From assembly GCA_963846715.1 (NCBI GenBank), contig CAWJXA010000004.1:124001-188000 (forward strand): a stretch of DNA of 64,000 nt. The letters are read 5' to 3'. Shown here one piece after another: positions 63,603 to 64,000 of this stretch. This stretch comes from Bog-257 sp963846715. Lineage in GTDB: Bacteria > Acidobacteriota > Terriglobia > Terriglobales > Acidobacteriaceae. The position numbers and the translations under genes were made by a program. Under the pieces are notes generated by a model, which saw only the letters and a program-made list of their open reading frames with translations, did no database searches and was not told where the DNA came from. The stretch's first letter is position 1, and every line of letters begins with the position of its first letter.

Positions 63603-63633
63603 AAAACGGCAGGGTAATGGGCCCTGCCGTTTT
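63603..63633. terminator. Bidirectional rho-independent terminator
   Basis: AAAACGGCAGGG-TAATGGG-CCCTGCCGTTTT: perfect 12-bp stem with A- and T-runs. Serves the E2 gene from the left and the small minus-strand gene (stop at 63632) from the right. Confidence 0.88.
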
Positions 63634-63775
63634 ACTTTGGGTGGGGATCGGTTTTGTTGGGTCGCAAACCGGCGCCGCCGATTGCGAGGCTGCGCCGGCG
63701 AAGTTTTTCCAGAATCTTGATCTTCTCGAAAAAGCTGAGCGCGGCCAGCTTCTTTTGCAATTGCGGCTTACTCAT
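63632..63775 (-). CDS. Small basic protein, 47 residues
   Basis: ATG 63775 with AAAGGG six bases upstream; stop inside the terminator arm. MSKPQLQKKLAALSFFEKIK is followed by ILEKLRRRSLAIGGAGLRPN and KTDPHPK: one amphipathic basic helix and a Gly/Pro tail. The good ribosome-binding site and the immediate terminator support expression. Function unknown. The remaining 63776-64000 shows no gene. Confidence 0.5.
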   Translation of the reverse strand: MSKPQLQKKLAALSFFEKIKILEKLRRRSLAIGGAGLRPNKTDPHPK

Positions 63776-64000
63776 TTGTGCCCTTTAAGGACAGATTTTG
63801 AATTACGGTTAGAGTGTTCTTCACGGTCGCCGAATACCTGTCTACAGAATATCAACCCGCCGCCGATTGTTTTTGTTCCCAGCCGTCTTGGCAGCGCACG
63901 CTGATAGAATCCTGCTATGGGAGTTTCACCACCCAAGGGATTGGCAAGCGGTCGTGCGGTATCGTACACGGAGCGAGGGTGACTTGGTGCATTCCATTCT

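Overview
The window (about 60% G+C by eye) looks like a chromosomal piece of an Acidobacteriota bacterium (Koribacter/Terriglobia-like). This is inferred from the gene mix: a GloVer-type repeat secreted protein, a large carboxypeptidase-regulatory TonB-type receptor, a TMTC-like membrane/TPR protein, an exosortase with EpsI and a TPR lipoprotein, a box benzoyl-CoA cluster, and many dispersed palindromic repeats in the intergenic DNA. No rRNA, functional tRNA or CRISPR array was found.

Layout. 1-4912: aerobic benzoyl-CoA (box) catabolism: boxC (partial) and boxR on the minus strand; flavodoxin, boxD, an alpha/beta hydrolase and a thioesterase on the plus strand; a TGCA-N6-TGCA operator sits on the boxC promoter. 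4913-13013: repeats, 6-phosphofructokinase, a K+ channel, a LytTR two-component pair, hypAB, a low-complexity secreted protein and a DUF4149 protein. 13223-17581: YchF, VapBC, an unrecognised three-gene overlapping cassette ending in a HEPN-like protein, and a ZIP transporter. 17691-25307: surface polysaccharide genes (UDP-sugar dehydrogenase, epimerase, glycosyltransferase) facing away from an exosortase/EpsI/TPR operon. 25745-29743: TetR, membrane-fusion protein and ABC exporter, all overlapping by 4 bp. 29890-35624: small proteins, the GloVer protein and a badly broken TonB-type receptor.

36343-38274 is the most interesting segment: a cassette bounded by 12-bp perfect inverted repeats, with no transposase. 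It carries a HigB/RelE-like toxin, an XRE antitoxin with a long disordered C-terminal tail and a DUF3467-like third protein, under twin palindromic operators. The organisation resembles toxin-antitoxin-chaperone systems. 38448-43253: yceD, rpmF, plsX, a TMTC-like gene and fabD (lipid/ribosome cluster). 43455-44458: a decayed IS630-like element with a strikingly C-free arm. 44680-52266: mostly small secreted or membrane proteins. 52456-63557: ddl, relBE, arginase, asnS, parDE, a TIM-barrel isomerase, gamma-glutamyltransferase, a GlcG-like protein and a 2-oxoacid dehydrogenase E2.

Two themes cut across the window. First, MITE-like elements (families A and C here) are flanked by TA (once TG) duplications like the IS630 copy; two of them abut gene stop codons. 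Second, at least five otherwise well-preserved genes carry one single-base frameshift each, nearly all readable as one extra base. This points to sequencing or assembly error, or to recent inactivation. Starts of several genes were moved inward from the longest reading frame using ribosome-binding sites and family N-termini.
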